This document shows, piece after piece, positions 1 through 12,083 of a stretch of DNA of 64,000 bases. The notes under the pieces are model-generated. The model had not been told where the DNA came from. It worked only from the letters and a program-made list of their open reading frames with translations, and searched no databases. The stretch is from assembly GCA_019095985.1 (NCBI GenBank), contig CM032664.1:52131765-52195764 (forward strand), in the 5' to 3' direction. A program made the translations under genes and the position numbers. Every line of letters begins with the position of its first letter. The stretch's first letter is position 1. Origin of the DNA: Streblospio benedicti (taxonomy: Eukaryota > Annelida > Polychaeta > Spionida > Spionidae).

Positions 1-456
1 CAATACACCCTCCAATGAACACAATGCCCCCTCATGACAACATGCAAATTCATAAAACACATTAAGAGACAAAGCTTTTATAATGCGCCTCTCGCCTCAT
101 TTACCTTTGTGCACAAACCAACCACCTGGGCAACTTTCTCACACAGATGAGCACACACAGTACTTGTAAATATCAAATTATCTCTGCTCTTGAGTTGTTT
201 TTTGTTAATAGGTTTGTCAAATATTTGCTAAACCTAATGACCCACCGACTAGACACATGGCAACGGGACTCATTTAAACAATGTTCTAACAACATATATT
301 ATTAAACACACTACAATTCATATCAACGATATTAGGACGATTGTGAAAAATATTAATTTAAGATTACACAAAATCTTTGAAATCTTTGAAAAAAGAATGC
401 AAAACTTGTCGTTATCACCTCAATGTAAGCACAGTTAACACAGAAGACTGCGTCAA

Positions 457-473
457 CAGCAGCAGCAGAAGCA

Positions 474-540
<67 letters not shown>

Positions 541-543
541 CAA
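457..543 (+). repeat. CAG/CAA trinucleotide repeat
   Basis: CAG repeat with two AAG interruptions, a pure run of 14 CAG units at 490-531, then four CAA units. No splice-bounded coding frame is visible around it, so it is probably non-coding, although a polyglutamine frame exists locally. Pure-run length suggests it is polymorphic. Confidence 0.95.
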
Positions 544-3244
544 TAACAACAACAAAAATGACAAGGGACAGCCAGGTGGTCATCCTACATCGTTGACCAC
601 CCAGTGCAGAAAGTTGACCACTTAGCCGCAATATCCACATCCATCATCCCCCACATTGGCACCCCCAAGTGGACATCCCATTCACCGTAATCTCTATTTT
701 ATGACGACCACCTGTCAAACTTCAACACCCAATTCACACCTATTATTACTAAGACCCACTCTCGTGCTTAAATATGCAGATGACCCTAATTTTTATGGTC
801 TTTGTAGTTGTTTGAAAGACCCTTGCTATAGCGTTCATAGCGACGCCACACTAAGATTTTAGTGGCTATACTTTGGGGGTGTTATATTTGTTTTGTTGGC
901 TTGTTTGTTTGATTGGTGTGTGTATAACTTTCATCATTCATCTTTGTGAGTACTGTATTCTACTGTATTTTACGATCTACTAGTTCTAATGACCATGTTT
1001 TTTTTATTGGAAACTGATTTTTTGTTACCCCTTGTGTTTTTTTGTGTTTTTTTTCTTTTAGCTTGTTGGAGCCCCCCCCACACACACACACACATAGACA
1101 CACCCTGAGTTTGTATGAACACGATTGTGCAATGCTTTACTTCTACAAAGCTTGTATCTTTACAAAAACAAAACACTCATTCTACACGTAGTTTGCTCGC
1201 AAAAACATCCATCTAAAACATCTTCCATCGACATAAAAACAGGTGTTTTTTCGGCTGCCCGACTATTTAAGGGCCATCTGAAGGTCGCCGTGAAAGGCGA
1301 ACAATCAATGAGTAGTTAGGGGCGTGGCCGGGAGGGGCGCAGGTGGCGCTGTAATAAAACGAGGATTAAAGGATACAGCTGCGCTGTGAGGCGACCCAAA
1401 GTGTCATCTCCAGCTCTCCATGTCAAGTGTGTTTCATCAAGTCCCGCAGGTGGTGGAATGATGGTGTAGAGCTGTGTTGAAATATATTGCTATTTTTCTT
1501 TTTCAGTGTTTGATAACTAAGTCCTCGATTCTTTGACTGTGCAAGAATCCTACAAAGATATAGCTTGCTATAGGCGTCGACTGCACTGTATGAGCACGTA
1601 CGTATGAACTTTGTGTGATTATTCTGCCGGGGGTGTTTTAGCTGTTGGAGATTTTTCTTTTATTTCTTTCACTGCAAATCACTTGATTTTGTCTCTTTTT
1701 TGTCCTGGTAAGAACAAGATAATTAGAATGTTCATACAAGTCAAAAAGAAAGAAAATAATTCTAAAGTAATTAGAAAGAGAACATAGAAATGAGTGTAAG
1801 ACTTGTTGAGTCTACCGCCACTAGACTGTGTCTCCGCTTGCCCTTCACCAACAGTCCAAATAAGGTAAGATCTCGCGCGCTCACGCAGACGCAAAGCTTT
1901 GTACCTCACGGCAAAACTCGTCTGCTTTTCAAGTCAGTTGACACAAAAAAAGTAGGATAACATGTTATTTTCAATGCTGATAAGGACAAAAAAGAGGGCA
2001 AACGCTTTTTGTGGTTATTACGGGTGAGGTTGGCAAATGCCCGGTATTAACAACAAAAGATTTGGCAGATGTTAAGTTTCTGTGTAATTTGAACAACCAA
2101 TTTTAGATTCTTAAGTGAATTTTAACATTGAGTTGAGTGGGTGTTTTGAAAGGAATAATATGTCCATTCATGGGCGCAATAAACGGGAAAGCACTAATGA
2201 GTTGCAAGCAATTATTATTTAAGGTGAACACATTTAAAAAGGGGTGCAATAATCCCAATAGCGGATTAATGAATGGATAATCAAAGTTTGACTCACAATA
2301 TAAGTGACTGATAATTTGGACATTAATGCGGATTACTGAGAATCCTTTTCCTGGACTATTTTACTTCATAGTCAACTAGACAACACTCATACATCTGGTA
2401 GGATGTTTTGTTTTTGTTTTCTATGCATATAATTAAGTTAAAAAGTATCCCAATGCTAACTTCGCTCATGCCTGTGAGGATGCATTAGGTAGATCATTAT
2501 ATGTTTGCTAGCAGTTAGAACTTACGCCATGCAATCTAATACAACCCCGATAAAACTATACACTTATCTAATTCACATCAAACTGTACAACTGATATTGG
2601 GACTGAAGACGGGGTTGCTACATGTAGTTCCATAACTGAATATATTTATATTAAGCACGTTGCCAGCTTACGTCCAGTTTGTGGTTCACTACAATGTCAT
2701 GACGGGGGAAGCTCTAGGGAAGCTAAATGTCCTCTTGTGCACAAACTGAGCTACAATCAATAGATTATGCATAAAAATGTCAACATTCAGAAAGATCTTA
2801 AATGGCATGAAGTTTATAACTTCCATCCGACATGCACATGCAAATACCACAAGTAGGCCTACACTTTATCCAATGCCGCACACATATGTTATTGCTAGGC
2901 CCATGTTTGTTCGACCAAGCAACAGGTGGTTGCAAATTACACCTTTTACGATCTTGGTGCTTGTAAAGGCGATGCTGTGAGAATTCATAGTTTGTGTCCA
3001 GGTTCCCAGCAAACAGAGAGAGGTGCTCTATTTGTTGAGATGTTCGAAATTTGTGTCTTGAACTGCATGATTTTGCATATCAATGCAAAATATGAATTGT
3101 GGTGCTATGCTTGGAAAACATAGCCTACAATGTCCGAATATAGTTAGTGCTGAATACTCAGACAGCTTATGCAGTGCAACCCATATTGAAATGGTACAGT
3201 GCACATGATGAATATGTATATATAACCTTCTCTCTCACATCTCA

Positions 3245-3350
3245 CCCACCAGCCTACCAAGCAAACTGGTCTCACAACCATAGGGTCGTGGGTTCAAGCC
3301 CCGCCAGTAGATATCTAATGGAAGACTAGGTTGAAAAACGTGTCTTCAGT
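3245..3350 (+). repeat. tRNA-derived SINE fragment
   Basis: Contains a box-B-like motif (GGGTTCAAGCCCC) preceded by TGGTCTCACAACC, then a body ending in GTGTCTTCAG. The same order of motifs occurs at 11185-11350, 11743-11912 and 25440-25610. It is a decayed copy of that SINE family. Confidence 0.55.
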
Positions 3351-6300
3351 TTAACGATGTCTATTGTGGTAGCAATATGGTTGATAGTAAGAGAGACAGG
3401 AGAAAGAGAGAAGGTTAGAAATGAACTAACAGCCACAGTGACTGGGAAACACATAAAATGTAATATTGAGATTGTCCCTGTGCGAGTGCGCAGGTGGATG
3501 AATGATAGATGCGCGCGCATATTAGCGTGCCCGTCGCGTGCATGATTAATGTGCACCAATATACGGTGACAATACCCGCCTATTGTACGCACGACGGGTA
3601 TACCACTTGTGCTGAATGATGAGCTGATAGCATAGGTACCTCTCACAATATACACAGATATCTGTACATTGTGTATAGTATATTGAGTGGACTGCTCCTC
3701 CGTGCTAGCAGACAATGGTTGTCACAATAAGTACATGTATGCCATTTGTTATTGAATGAGGATTTTCTGATTTATAAACAAGACGAAATGCACACGACCA
3801 TAGCAACCAAAGTTTAAAGGTCTTCAGCTCAGAACAGTGGGTATGAGCTTGCTTGCCATAGAATAGAGAGAGAGAGAGAGATGAGAAAATAATTGCAAAG
3901 TTTTAAAGAAATGTTATAACGAATATTTATTCTATTATAGTGTTTGGAGTCACAAAACTTTTGCGTATTTTCAATGAATTTGGCTGCACACACTTTAATC
4001 ATAAAATAACTCCAATGAAGACAACAATAATACTTTTCTAGCATTTGCCAATACCCACATGATGAAGATGGCCATTACCCAGCCAATAGCTTCCACCTAA
4101 CACGCCTATCTGCAGACGAGAATCTTTACTCAAGTTTTTGCCCATTACGAGTATTGAGCGAAACACAGTTTGTTCCCTTTCATTATAACACGTAGGTAAA
4201 GTTCACTCACTACAAGTTTTCCAGCATTCGCAGATTTCTAAGGTTTCCGTGTAACTGGATTTTTTTAGTCCCCGAACACTTTCCAATCTCGCTGCAATGT
4301 GTTCCCCCGGCTTTCTATATTGACAAAGGTAATGGTGGGAATTCGAGCAAGCCCTATCACTCTATACTGGTTGACAGGTTGAGTTGGGGTGTTGATCTTT
4401 ATTATCATGTATTTAATATATATCAGGACATATACACCGGATATATAATTTCTATATGCAGATCATTTGTGAGGTAAAATGATCTACATTGAAAGCTTAA
4501 CACAAAAAATAGATCCATTCATTTAGAAAAAAAAATCACTAATACAGTAAAACAAGCAAGTTCCCAAATCAGAGATGTGCACTGCACAAAGGTGTCCCAT
4601 GTAGCACGTCAGACCTTGCACCACGGTTGAGCAGTTGTTATTGTCCACCCAGTCTACTAGGCACTGTTGCACTAAAACGGCTGTTTCCGCCAAGCCGTGA
4701 AAACAAGTGATTTGTGCCAGCTTCACGCGGGGAACGCTTCTATGAGGGACAGTGGGTGAAGTAAACAGTTGCAGTCTTTACCACTGACGTTAATTAGATA
4801 TACGTCTTAATCACTTAATCTGGTTTTCTGTGAGGACATACAATAGTAATCGTGTGTGAACCAACTTTCCTTTTTTAAGCGTTAGCCTGCTAGAAAATTA
4901 CATTCTGAATAGTAATCAATTCTATGTTGAGTCGCTGGAGATATGACCAGTCCATAATAAACGATGCTACAACACCATTGCACAATCTTACGTCGTTTCC
5001 CCTAAAGCAGCCCCGCAGAGCCATGAACAAGACTGCCTCATACCAACGGTGTCCCTGCGTGGACAGGAGCGATTGCTGGCCATTGTGACTGTGTTGCCTG
5101 GCAACAGATGACGCCCGGACATACCAGCGTGTTGTTAGCGCGGCAACGGAATGATGGATTCATGACATATTAAAATTTACTTTCCCACGAGTATTGGTGA
5201 CTAGTAAGGCGTTGTACGTACATACGTGTAATGAGGATCTTAGTTCACCCTTGTAAGTTTGTATGTCCTTTTTCATAAGTCGTAATCTTTATCATGATTG
5301 GCAACTAATGGAAACAATATCTGCTACCATTGAAACTACCTGCACGTTCAAAGCATCAAATAGATGAAGACCGTAAGTGTCCGCAGTTGACTGGTGTTCA
5401 ATATATCACTGCGTCCGTGGAGACAGGTTTCCTGGTGGGTGCCAGCCACGTGTGTGATGCTATTCACGGTCACAGCACGGTGCTTGATAGATCTCCGTGC
5501 GAAATAGGAATCTTAAGACAGATCTGTTAAGGTGTGTAGGCTGTTTGTTGTTGACTTCTTAATTTGAATTTTATACATGATCTTTGCTGTTGATTTGTTT
5601 TTTGTTGTTTTCAGGGGGTGGGGTGGGAGGCTATGATTAGAACTGTCATGAATTGATTCTCTCATCTTAAGTTCTAATTTGATACGTAGACCTAGGCCCT
5701 GAACCTTTCTTAGGTTGTGTGTTGATTATAAAAAATACAAACATTTTAAGTTTATAGTGAAAATGAGGATGTCTGACCATCACTTCAACCATAGATTTAT
5801 ACCCAACTACATATGTGTTCAACTTCCCCATCAATCATCAGGGGCGACAATTGACGTCTTCTCCTTTTTAAGAGCCTGCAAAAGACGCCAAACGATTATG
5901 TAATCAGTAGGAACTTCACCATGGCGTCCAAAGTACACGTGCTACCCGCGGCCGATGTAACGAAATTATTGACCCACAAACAGAGTTGACCCTTTCTGAA
6001 AGACCCAGTGATAATTGGTATTCTTCAAGTGCAAACGGTTATCTAACACAAAGAATTGCTTGTGTAGTTAACCGCATTCTCTTAATGTAATTTTGTACTG
6101 GTGGTTATGAAACAACTTTGAAGACGACACGTTACCAATTAAGCTAGTAATTTGAACCACGCAAGGACAGTGAATCTGTTCGATTCTAACTTGTGCCATT
6201 GTGTAACGTTATGCTGCGTTTGACATCACAAACACTTAAGTGACCACAGAGGATGACCAATTATGATTGAGTGATGGGCTTTCTTTGAGGTAACATTATA

Positions 6301-7635
6301 ATCAATTGGATAATGAATAAAAAGAGCTAGGCATATCGAAGAAGGAATTACTGTAATGAGCGTGGTTATGATTAAGTAAGGGTTTTCTGGAAAAAACTTT
6401 ATATAAACCAACAAAAGTAGCCACATACATGAATATACTCTTATGTTTTTCATGCTATGATTATGTCATACTTAGATTTGCAATTTAACTCTTTAGATTT
6501 CACTTTTTAAAATGAGCATTAGGTAATATGATCCTCTGAAAAGCTATCTTGTTGAGCAGGTAGGAGTGATCGTGCGCTAAACATTTATTCATCCTCATTA
6601 TCAGTTACATTATCAGATTTAATTGTTTCCTTTGTTAAAGGTATCATGGAATGCCACAGAAAAATGTTTCTGTTTTTCATCCAGTGAAGCTCATTAACCG
6701 TCGTGTATTTGTTTCACAATAGTAAATGTCAGCAATATTGAGCAATATGTCTATGCTGCATTGGATTGTGTTTTGCTAATTGAAACAACATAAGAAGACT
6801 CGCGTTTTACTACACTTATAATTGGCTTATTATAATAACAGAAACTGTACCGTGTATATGGCCGTTTGGCTACATCTATTCTACAATAACAGCCACAAGG
6901 AGCAGTGTGAGTGGCTGTGGCTGTAAATTTACTTGTGTATTAGTAATTGATGTTCAATTGAAAAAAAGTAGATAGAATGCATTCAAGCGCTCAAAAAGAC
7001 ATGTAAAAACCAAAGGGGTGGGGGACTAAAAGCCCTCACCCTGTTTTTCTTTCTTCTTTTCTTTGAGGGGGCACGATACTGGCGTTTGGATTGAAGTCTT
7101 TCCACAGTTTTATTTACAAGGGTGAAATATTGTACTGTGACTCATATGTTATCAAATACTACTTTGCAGTGCATTAATAGGATGAGGGTGGGTTCATATT
7201 ATACGCACTTACATACGAACAGCTAACAGGACTGATAAACCAATTCTCTGCACGCTGCTTTAGAATGTCCACTACACATGTAGTCACACAGTGGAAGGCC
7301 CACAGCCTTGAGTCTCTGATTACATCGCAAAGTGACCATTGACCACACACTGACCACACCGGGAGCAGCCTAATTGAGCGGCTCAGCCCGACATTACAAT
7401 GACAACTGACCACTGCCCCCGGGAGAGGGACTGTAGGAAGTGACCAGACTGACCGGAAGTTCTGTCGGTGTTGTCTGCGCAGCAGGTGGCATGTGACCTG
7501 TGACGTCACTGTTCAAAAGAAACACTTGTTAAAGAAAACTAGATCACGTGCATTACATGTTCACAAGTTATCTCCAATCAAGAGAATCTAAAACTTAGAA
7601 CGAAAATTAAGTGCTCTAATAGCGTTGTTTTTGTT

Positions 7636-7677
7636 AGCGTTGTTTTTGTTTTGTTTTTGTTTTTGTTTTTGTTTTTA
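7636..7677 (+). repeat. (TTTTTG)n simple repeat
   Basis: Low-complexity run of T5G/T4G units following a short duplicated GTTAGCGTTG motif. No gene association is visible. Confidence 0.85.
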
Positions 7678-8314
7678 TATTGGCATATATCTATCTTAGT
7701 ACAGTTTAAACTATAAGCAGACGACGATTGACATTATCGTCAGCACTAGCTCACAGTGAGAAGCCCATCCTTGCACATGGTGTGTGGACAATGACGTGTC
7801 ATTACTAATGCATAATGGCCTTGTAATGATCGTAATAAATGGCCTTCGCTGGCGGTAAACCTACACCTCCATACACCGGGATACTCGATGCTAAAATAAC
7901 ATAATTGTATCAGTTACACGCGGCCTTGTATTTGCTGTGCTGTGACATGTTTGTCAACCTTCTGTAACAAGTATGAACCTTTCATGGATGAAGATTTAGA
8001 ATTTTCAACCAGGGATTTTGGCTCTGTGATTTTGGACAGGTTTTTTGTCTATAGGGTGAAATATATAGCTAGTCATGAAGTAAGGCATTTTTAAGATAAT
8101 TAAAATCAGTAGTTACAATGTTCTAAGAAGACTTCAACAATTTTTAATACAATTGGGTTCTCCACTGGTCATTTTGCAAAGGTGGTCATTATCGAAAGAT
8201 GCTGTATGTCCCGTTGATGTGTGGTTACTTTAGAACATAATACTATGAAGTTTTCAAAGCGATCCCCCTGTAATGGCAGAGGATAATGAGCGATGTTCAA
8301 ATGACAGGTGCTGA

Positions 8315-8366
8315 CACGTGATCACCTGATGACGTCATGGGATTAATAACACGTGCCTTGCACGTG
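8315..8366. promoter_or_regulatory. Candidate E-box/CRE cluster
   Basis: Three CACGTG E-boxes (8315-8320, 8350-8355, 8361-8366) and a full palindromic CRE, TGACGTCA (8330-8337), lie within 52 bases, followed by a GCGCGCGCG stretch. The motifs are seen directly. Function as an enhancer or promoter is inference, and no transcript start is recognisable nearby. Confidence 0.3.
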
Positions 8367-9220
8367 GCGCGCGCGTGAGGGCGTCATTATCGGCGTAATA
8401 TACGGGTTATGAGGGAGATTATGCTGCGTAGTGGTGACTGATGAGCACTGATTGATATGAGGGAACATCTCCATATAGCTTGCCACAGTGAGCACACTTT
8501 TAATATCAAAATAGTATAGAGTATGTCATTTTGTGAAAATGAGCGTTATCAGTGAACCTTTTTGGCCACGTTTTTCATAATATTAAGCTCAAGTATTTCT
8601 TGTACTTTCCTGTTTAGTTTTAGTAAAATTAATGTTCTTATCTTATAGACCAAGCCAGTAGACAAATAATAATGCTAACTAGACTACGACTATAGTCGTA
8701 CATAAAAATGTGTCTATACTACTCTTGGGTGTTTTGATATTTCTTAAGTGTGCTGGTCATATCACATCAATCATCTCTATCTCTTTCTTTGTTTTATAAT
8801 TGAGACTGTAGACTGATGCAGACAGCAGGGTGGTGGTGGTAGGGCTATGCTCTAGGCATGCTGGTTATTGCCGAGCTCTAATAACATTATTACGTTGATA
8901 AGAGGCTATTACAGGCGTCCTGCTGGGCTAATGAGGGGGTACGGGCGGAGGGTGAAGGTTGGCGGGGGGGGGGTGTCTCATTATGGTGGTACTTTTCATG
9001 CTGGTCATTAGCGAGGTGGGTTGTGCTATAGCCAGGTTGACACTGTAATAGACTATTTGTAGCTATGTTTGAAATGATAAGGTAGCGTTTTAAAACCTAC
9101 AAATGACTATTCATTACTGTGCAGAGTCTTGTAATGAAGCCCATAAGTGTGAGTACGTGTGAGTGAGTAAGAATGCGAGAGTGAGGTTAGTGATACATCT
9201 CTAGTACCATCACAATATTT

Positions 9221-10190
9221 GTGAGATTACATATCGATGTTTGACTGTAACCTATCTGAGAGCTCACGCTTTCAAACGACATTTCCAACATAGTAGTGCT
9301 GTTAGTTTTTGTGTTGATTTTATAAGTATGTTATAACGTGTGTTACGTACAAATTACAATACTTCGAAGCAGCAAGCCTTTCATAGTTACCACTCCACCC
9401 CACCCTGATTACTAACAATTGAAGCAACTAACTGTAACTAATTGTAAAACTCACTAACTCACAATAGCTAGTGACAGATTGAGAGCACTCATCACAGGAC
9501 ACCTTCCAGTCTGTTGCTGCCACGCCGTGATTGGAACTCCCTCACAAACAATGGAAGATGTCACCAGGCTTTGATACAGTACAATCTTGTCATAGGGACA
9601 CATCATTAGTCATTGCTCCTTATAACTAAGGGTACCTCTTCAATATCTAGTTTACTACAGATCAGGTCTGCGGATTGTCTCTCATGCAGTGTCAACCTTA
9701 ATACAGTGCATCGCCACTACTGTCACCGCACTGTGTGACTTCTACCATAGATTAGTAGTTGCTCTAATGTCAGCTAATGAAGGCTTGCTGCTTTGAAGAT
9801 GCACTATATTCTCAGTCAATGCAAAAAGAGAAAAAAAAAAAAAAGGGGAAAAAAAAAACGAAAAAAAAATCCTAATAACGTTACAATCTTTCCTTATTTG
9901 TGAGATTACATTCGAGGTTTGATGGTAACCTGTCTGAGAGAGTTTCGTCTGCAGTTGGCATTTTCATAGTAGCGTTAAGTTGTGCTAGCTACAAAATGAA
10001 TACAGAAATAGAGTAGATCTACAATCCTTCAAAGCAGCAAGCCTATCATAGCTGTCCCTCCATCCACCTTAACACCAACGAAGCAACCAACTGTAAAACT
10101 CGCCAATTCAACAATAGCTAGTGACAGGTTGAGAGCACTCATCACAGGACACCTTCCAGTCTGTTGCTGCCACGCCGTGATTGGAGTTTC
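9221..10190 (+). repeat. Locally duplicated block
   Basis: Sequence at 9221-9543 recurs in the same orientation at 9895-10190 with substitutions and indels. The best-preserved part is about 75 bases containing CACTCATCACAGGACACC and CACGCCGTGATTGGA (ending near 9536 and 10186). The motif AAGCAGCAAGCC at the start of the inner part occurs inverted near 9776-9799, so the duplicated unit probably contains a small inverted-repeat element. Confidence 0.75.
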
Positions 10191-10604
10191 CTGTCTGCTT
10201 TTGATACCAGTGTACGAGGCCCCACCAAATGAGGAATGTTTGGGGGTGGGTATTTATAATAGTGAGCAGGAAATGTAGTGGAATTATTATGCCGTGTTCA
10301 TTGCGGTCATTGTTGTGGTTGGCATTAGCTTTTATTGCATCTTCTTTTACCATTCATTCTGTGGTGAAATTGTTCATTTTAGGAATGTAGATTAATATGA
10401 TTACTGTAAACAAAAATGCGAAAATACGATTGGCCAACATACAAGAAAAGTAGGAGTATGTCGTTCATTAAATAACAGGCATGCATCCTACGATGTTATA
10501 TTTCCTTCTTCAATTTCAACCAATCTACTCTCTTCAACCAGTATGCAGGATTTGTGTTCTTCTTCAACCGTCCTTCAAAACTAGTGTTTTAGGTATTAGG
10601 ATGA

Positions 10605-10711
10605 TTGATCAGAAAAGGAGAGCTTGTACGTTGATTATCTCCGTGTTTAAACTACTACTAGTAATTTAAACATGGAAATAATCAACGTACAAGCTCTCCT
10701 TTTCTGATCAA
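10605..10711. repeat. Perfect-arm hairpin element
   Basis: Two 34-base arms (10605-10638 and 10678-10711) are perfect reverse complements around a 39-base spacer that itself contains further complementary sequence (GTTTAAA ... TTTAAAC). The arms begin TTGATCAGAAAAGG. Either a very young foldback element or a recent inverted duplication. Confidence 0.85.
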
Positions 10712-11184
10712 TAATCATATTACCATTGTAAGAATATTCAAAATATCTGACTCTATCAAAGAGATTGCAGAAATGCCATTTTCAAGTAAGTGTCCACTAC
10801 TATCATAATTATGTAACCTGGTCAAAACAATACAAAATTACAACGCAGAAAATAGCATAACAGGCCTATAATTTGCATTTTGATATTCAGTATATTTTTA
10901 GTTATTATATAAAATGTTAAAATGTTACGCCATGACCTAGCTGTCGGCACATTAGGTACTAGGAGTGTTGAAAGTGTGACGTTTGTCGTACAACTGGTTG
11001 ATAAGACTATCACGGTGATTTTCACTGATTTGTATATTAAGATAGAATAACGAGTTTTGGGAATTATATTTAATTTATTCATCTTAGATTAGATTAAATT
11101 TAATTAAATTGAACATGTAACTATATTATTTTATTTTAAGAACAACTGTATCTATATTTTTGCCAAAATTCCTTGTGAATTCAA

Positions 11185-11912
11185 TTTTACTCTCACTGTT
11201 CTTGCCAACAAGCTCCTACCATTGTATTGACATAGCTGAAGACACAGCTTTCATTTGACTATATCAAGGGGCCCTGACAGGACTCGAACTGACCACCCCA
11301 ATGTTGTGAGACCAGAATGATACCATCATCCCAAGCAGCGGGCTGTTAAAAGGTTACTCGGACGAACCAATGTCTCTGTAACCCCCAGGCTACATACTCG
11401 GTCAGTTATCATCTCAAAGCAGAGGTCGTGGTTTCGCAACCCACCTTAGGACGGACAATTTTGGGAGGTCTAAGTGCTGAAACTTAGACCTCCCAAACAT
11501 TTCTGTCCTAAGGTGGTATTCGAACCCACGTCCTCTGTGTTGAGATGATAACTGACCCAGAGGTCGTGGTTTCGCAACCCACCTTAGGACGGACAATTTT
11601 GGGAGGTCTAAGTGCTGAAACTTAGACCTCCCAAACATTTCCGTCTAAGGTGGTATTCCGAATACACGTCCTCTGGGGTGAGATGATAACTGACCTAGTA
11701 TGTAGGTTGGGCGTTACAGAGACATCGGTTCATCCTCGTAACCTTATAACAGCACGCTGCTTGGGATGATGGTATCATTCTGGTCTCAAAACCTTGTGGT
11801 CGTGAGCTCAAATCCCGTCAGGGCCACTTCATATAGTCAAATGGAAGCTGTGTATTCAGCTATGTCAATACAGTGGGAGGAGCTTGCTTGCAAGAACAGT
11901 GAGAGTAAAATT
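11185..11912. repeat. Composite SINE palindrome
   Basis: The outer arms, about 230 bases each (11185-11415 and 11678-11912), are inverted copies of one tRNA-derived SINE plus flank. Between them lies a 118-base hairpin present twice in tandem (11420-11537 and 11558-11675), separated by 20 bases. Each hairpin starts CAGAGG, ends CCTCTG, and its halves carry box-B-like sequence. The whole block can fold into a long cruciform or double-stranded RNA. Confidence 0.85.
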
Positions 11913-11956
11913 ATTATTAGATAATTAACTAAAACAATCAACACTATGCAACCACA

Positions 11957-11999
11957 CGCCCCCCCCCATCCCCATCCCCAACCCCACCCCCAACCCCCG
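11957..11999 (+). repeat. C-rich tract (G4/i-motif potential)
   Basis: Runs of C (9, 4, 4, 4, 5, 5) separated by AT or AA spacers. The minus strand could form a G-quadruplex. It lies just 3' of the stop codon of the minus-strand cysteine-rich gene and so may be in its 3' UTR. Confidence 0.6.
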
Positions 12000-12083
12000 T
12001 AGTGGGTCCAGACCCACAACGTCGAAACTGTCTGTCTCCATGTGGGTGGTTGCCACAGTGCGCACATCGCGATAGTGCGCACA

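Larger units (their letters stand above)
1..12083. other. Gene-free flank with repeats
   Basis: No gene is recognisable in this 12 kb on either strand. The open frames present are short, lack family motifs and sit in AT-rich or repetitive sequence. The stretch holds a CAG/CAA tract, CA and GA microsatellites (near 1077-1095 and 3868-3882), a T(5)G run, SINE fragments, a locally duplicated block at 9221-10190, a hairpin at 10605-10711 and a composite palindrome at 11185-11912. These are listed separately. A small exon could have been missed. Confidence 0.6.

Noticed and set aside
353-640. Poly-Ala, poly-Ser or poly-Gln coding tract
   Set aside because: The frames exist only because of the CAG repeat; no flanking exon signals are visible.
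3326-3715. 129-codon minus-strand open frame
   Set aside because: It overlaps a SINE fragment, and the translation shows no family pattern.
7174-7509. 111-codon minus-strand open frame
   Set aside because: It lies in a TGACC-rich non-coding block; the translation is Cys/Val/Ser-biased without domains.
11414-11638. Repeated peptide frame (FGRSKFQHLDLPKLSVLRW twice)
   Set aside because: It is simply the translation of the tandem 118-base hairpin, not a protein repeat.
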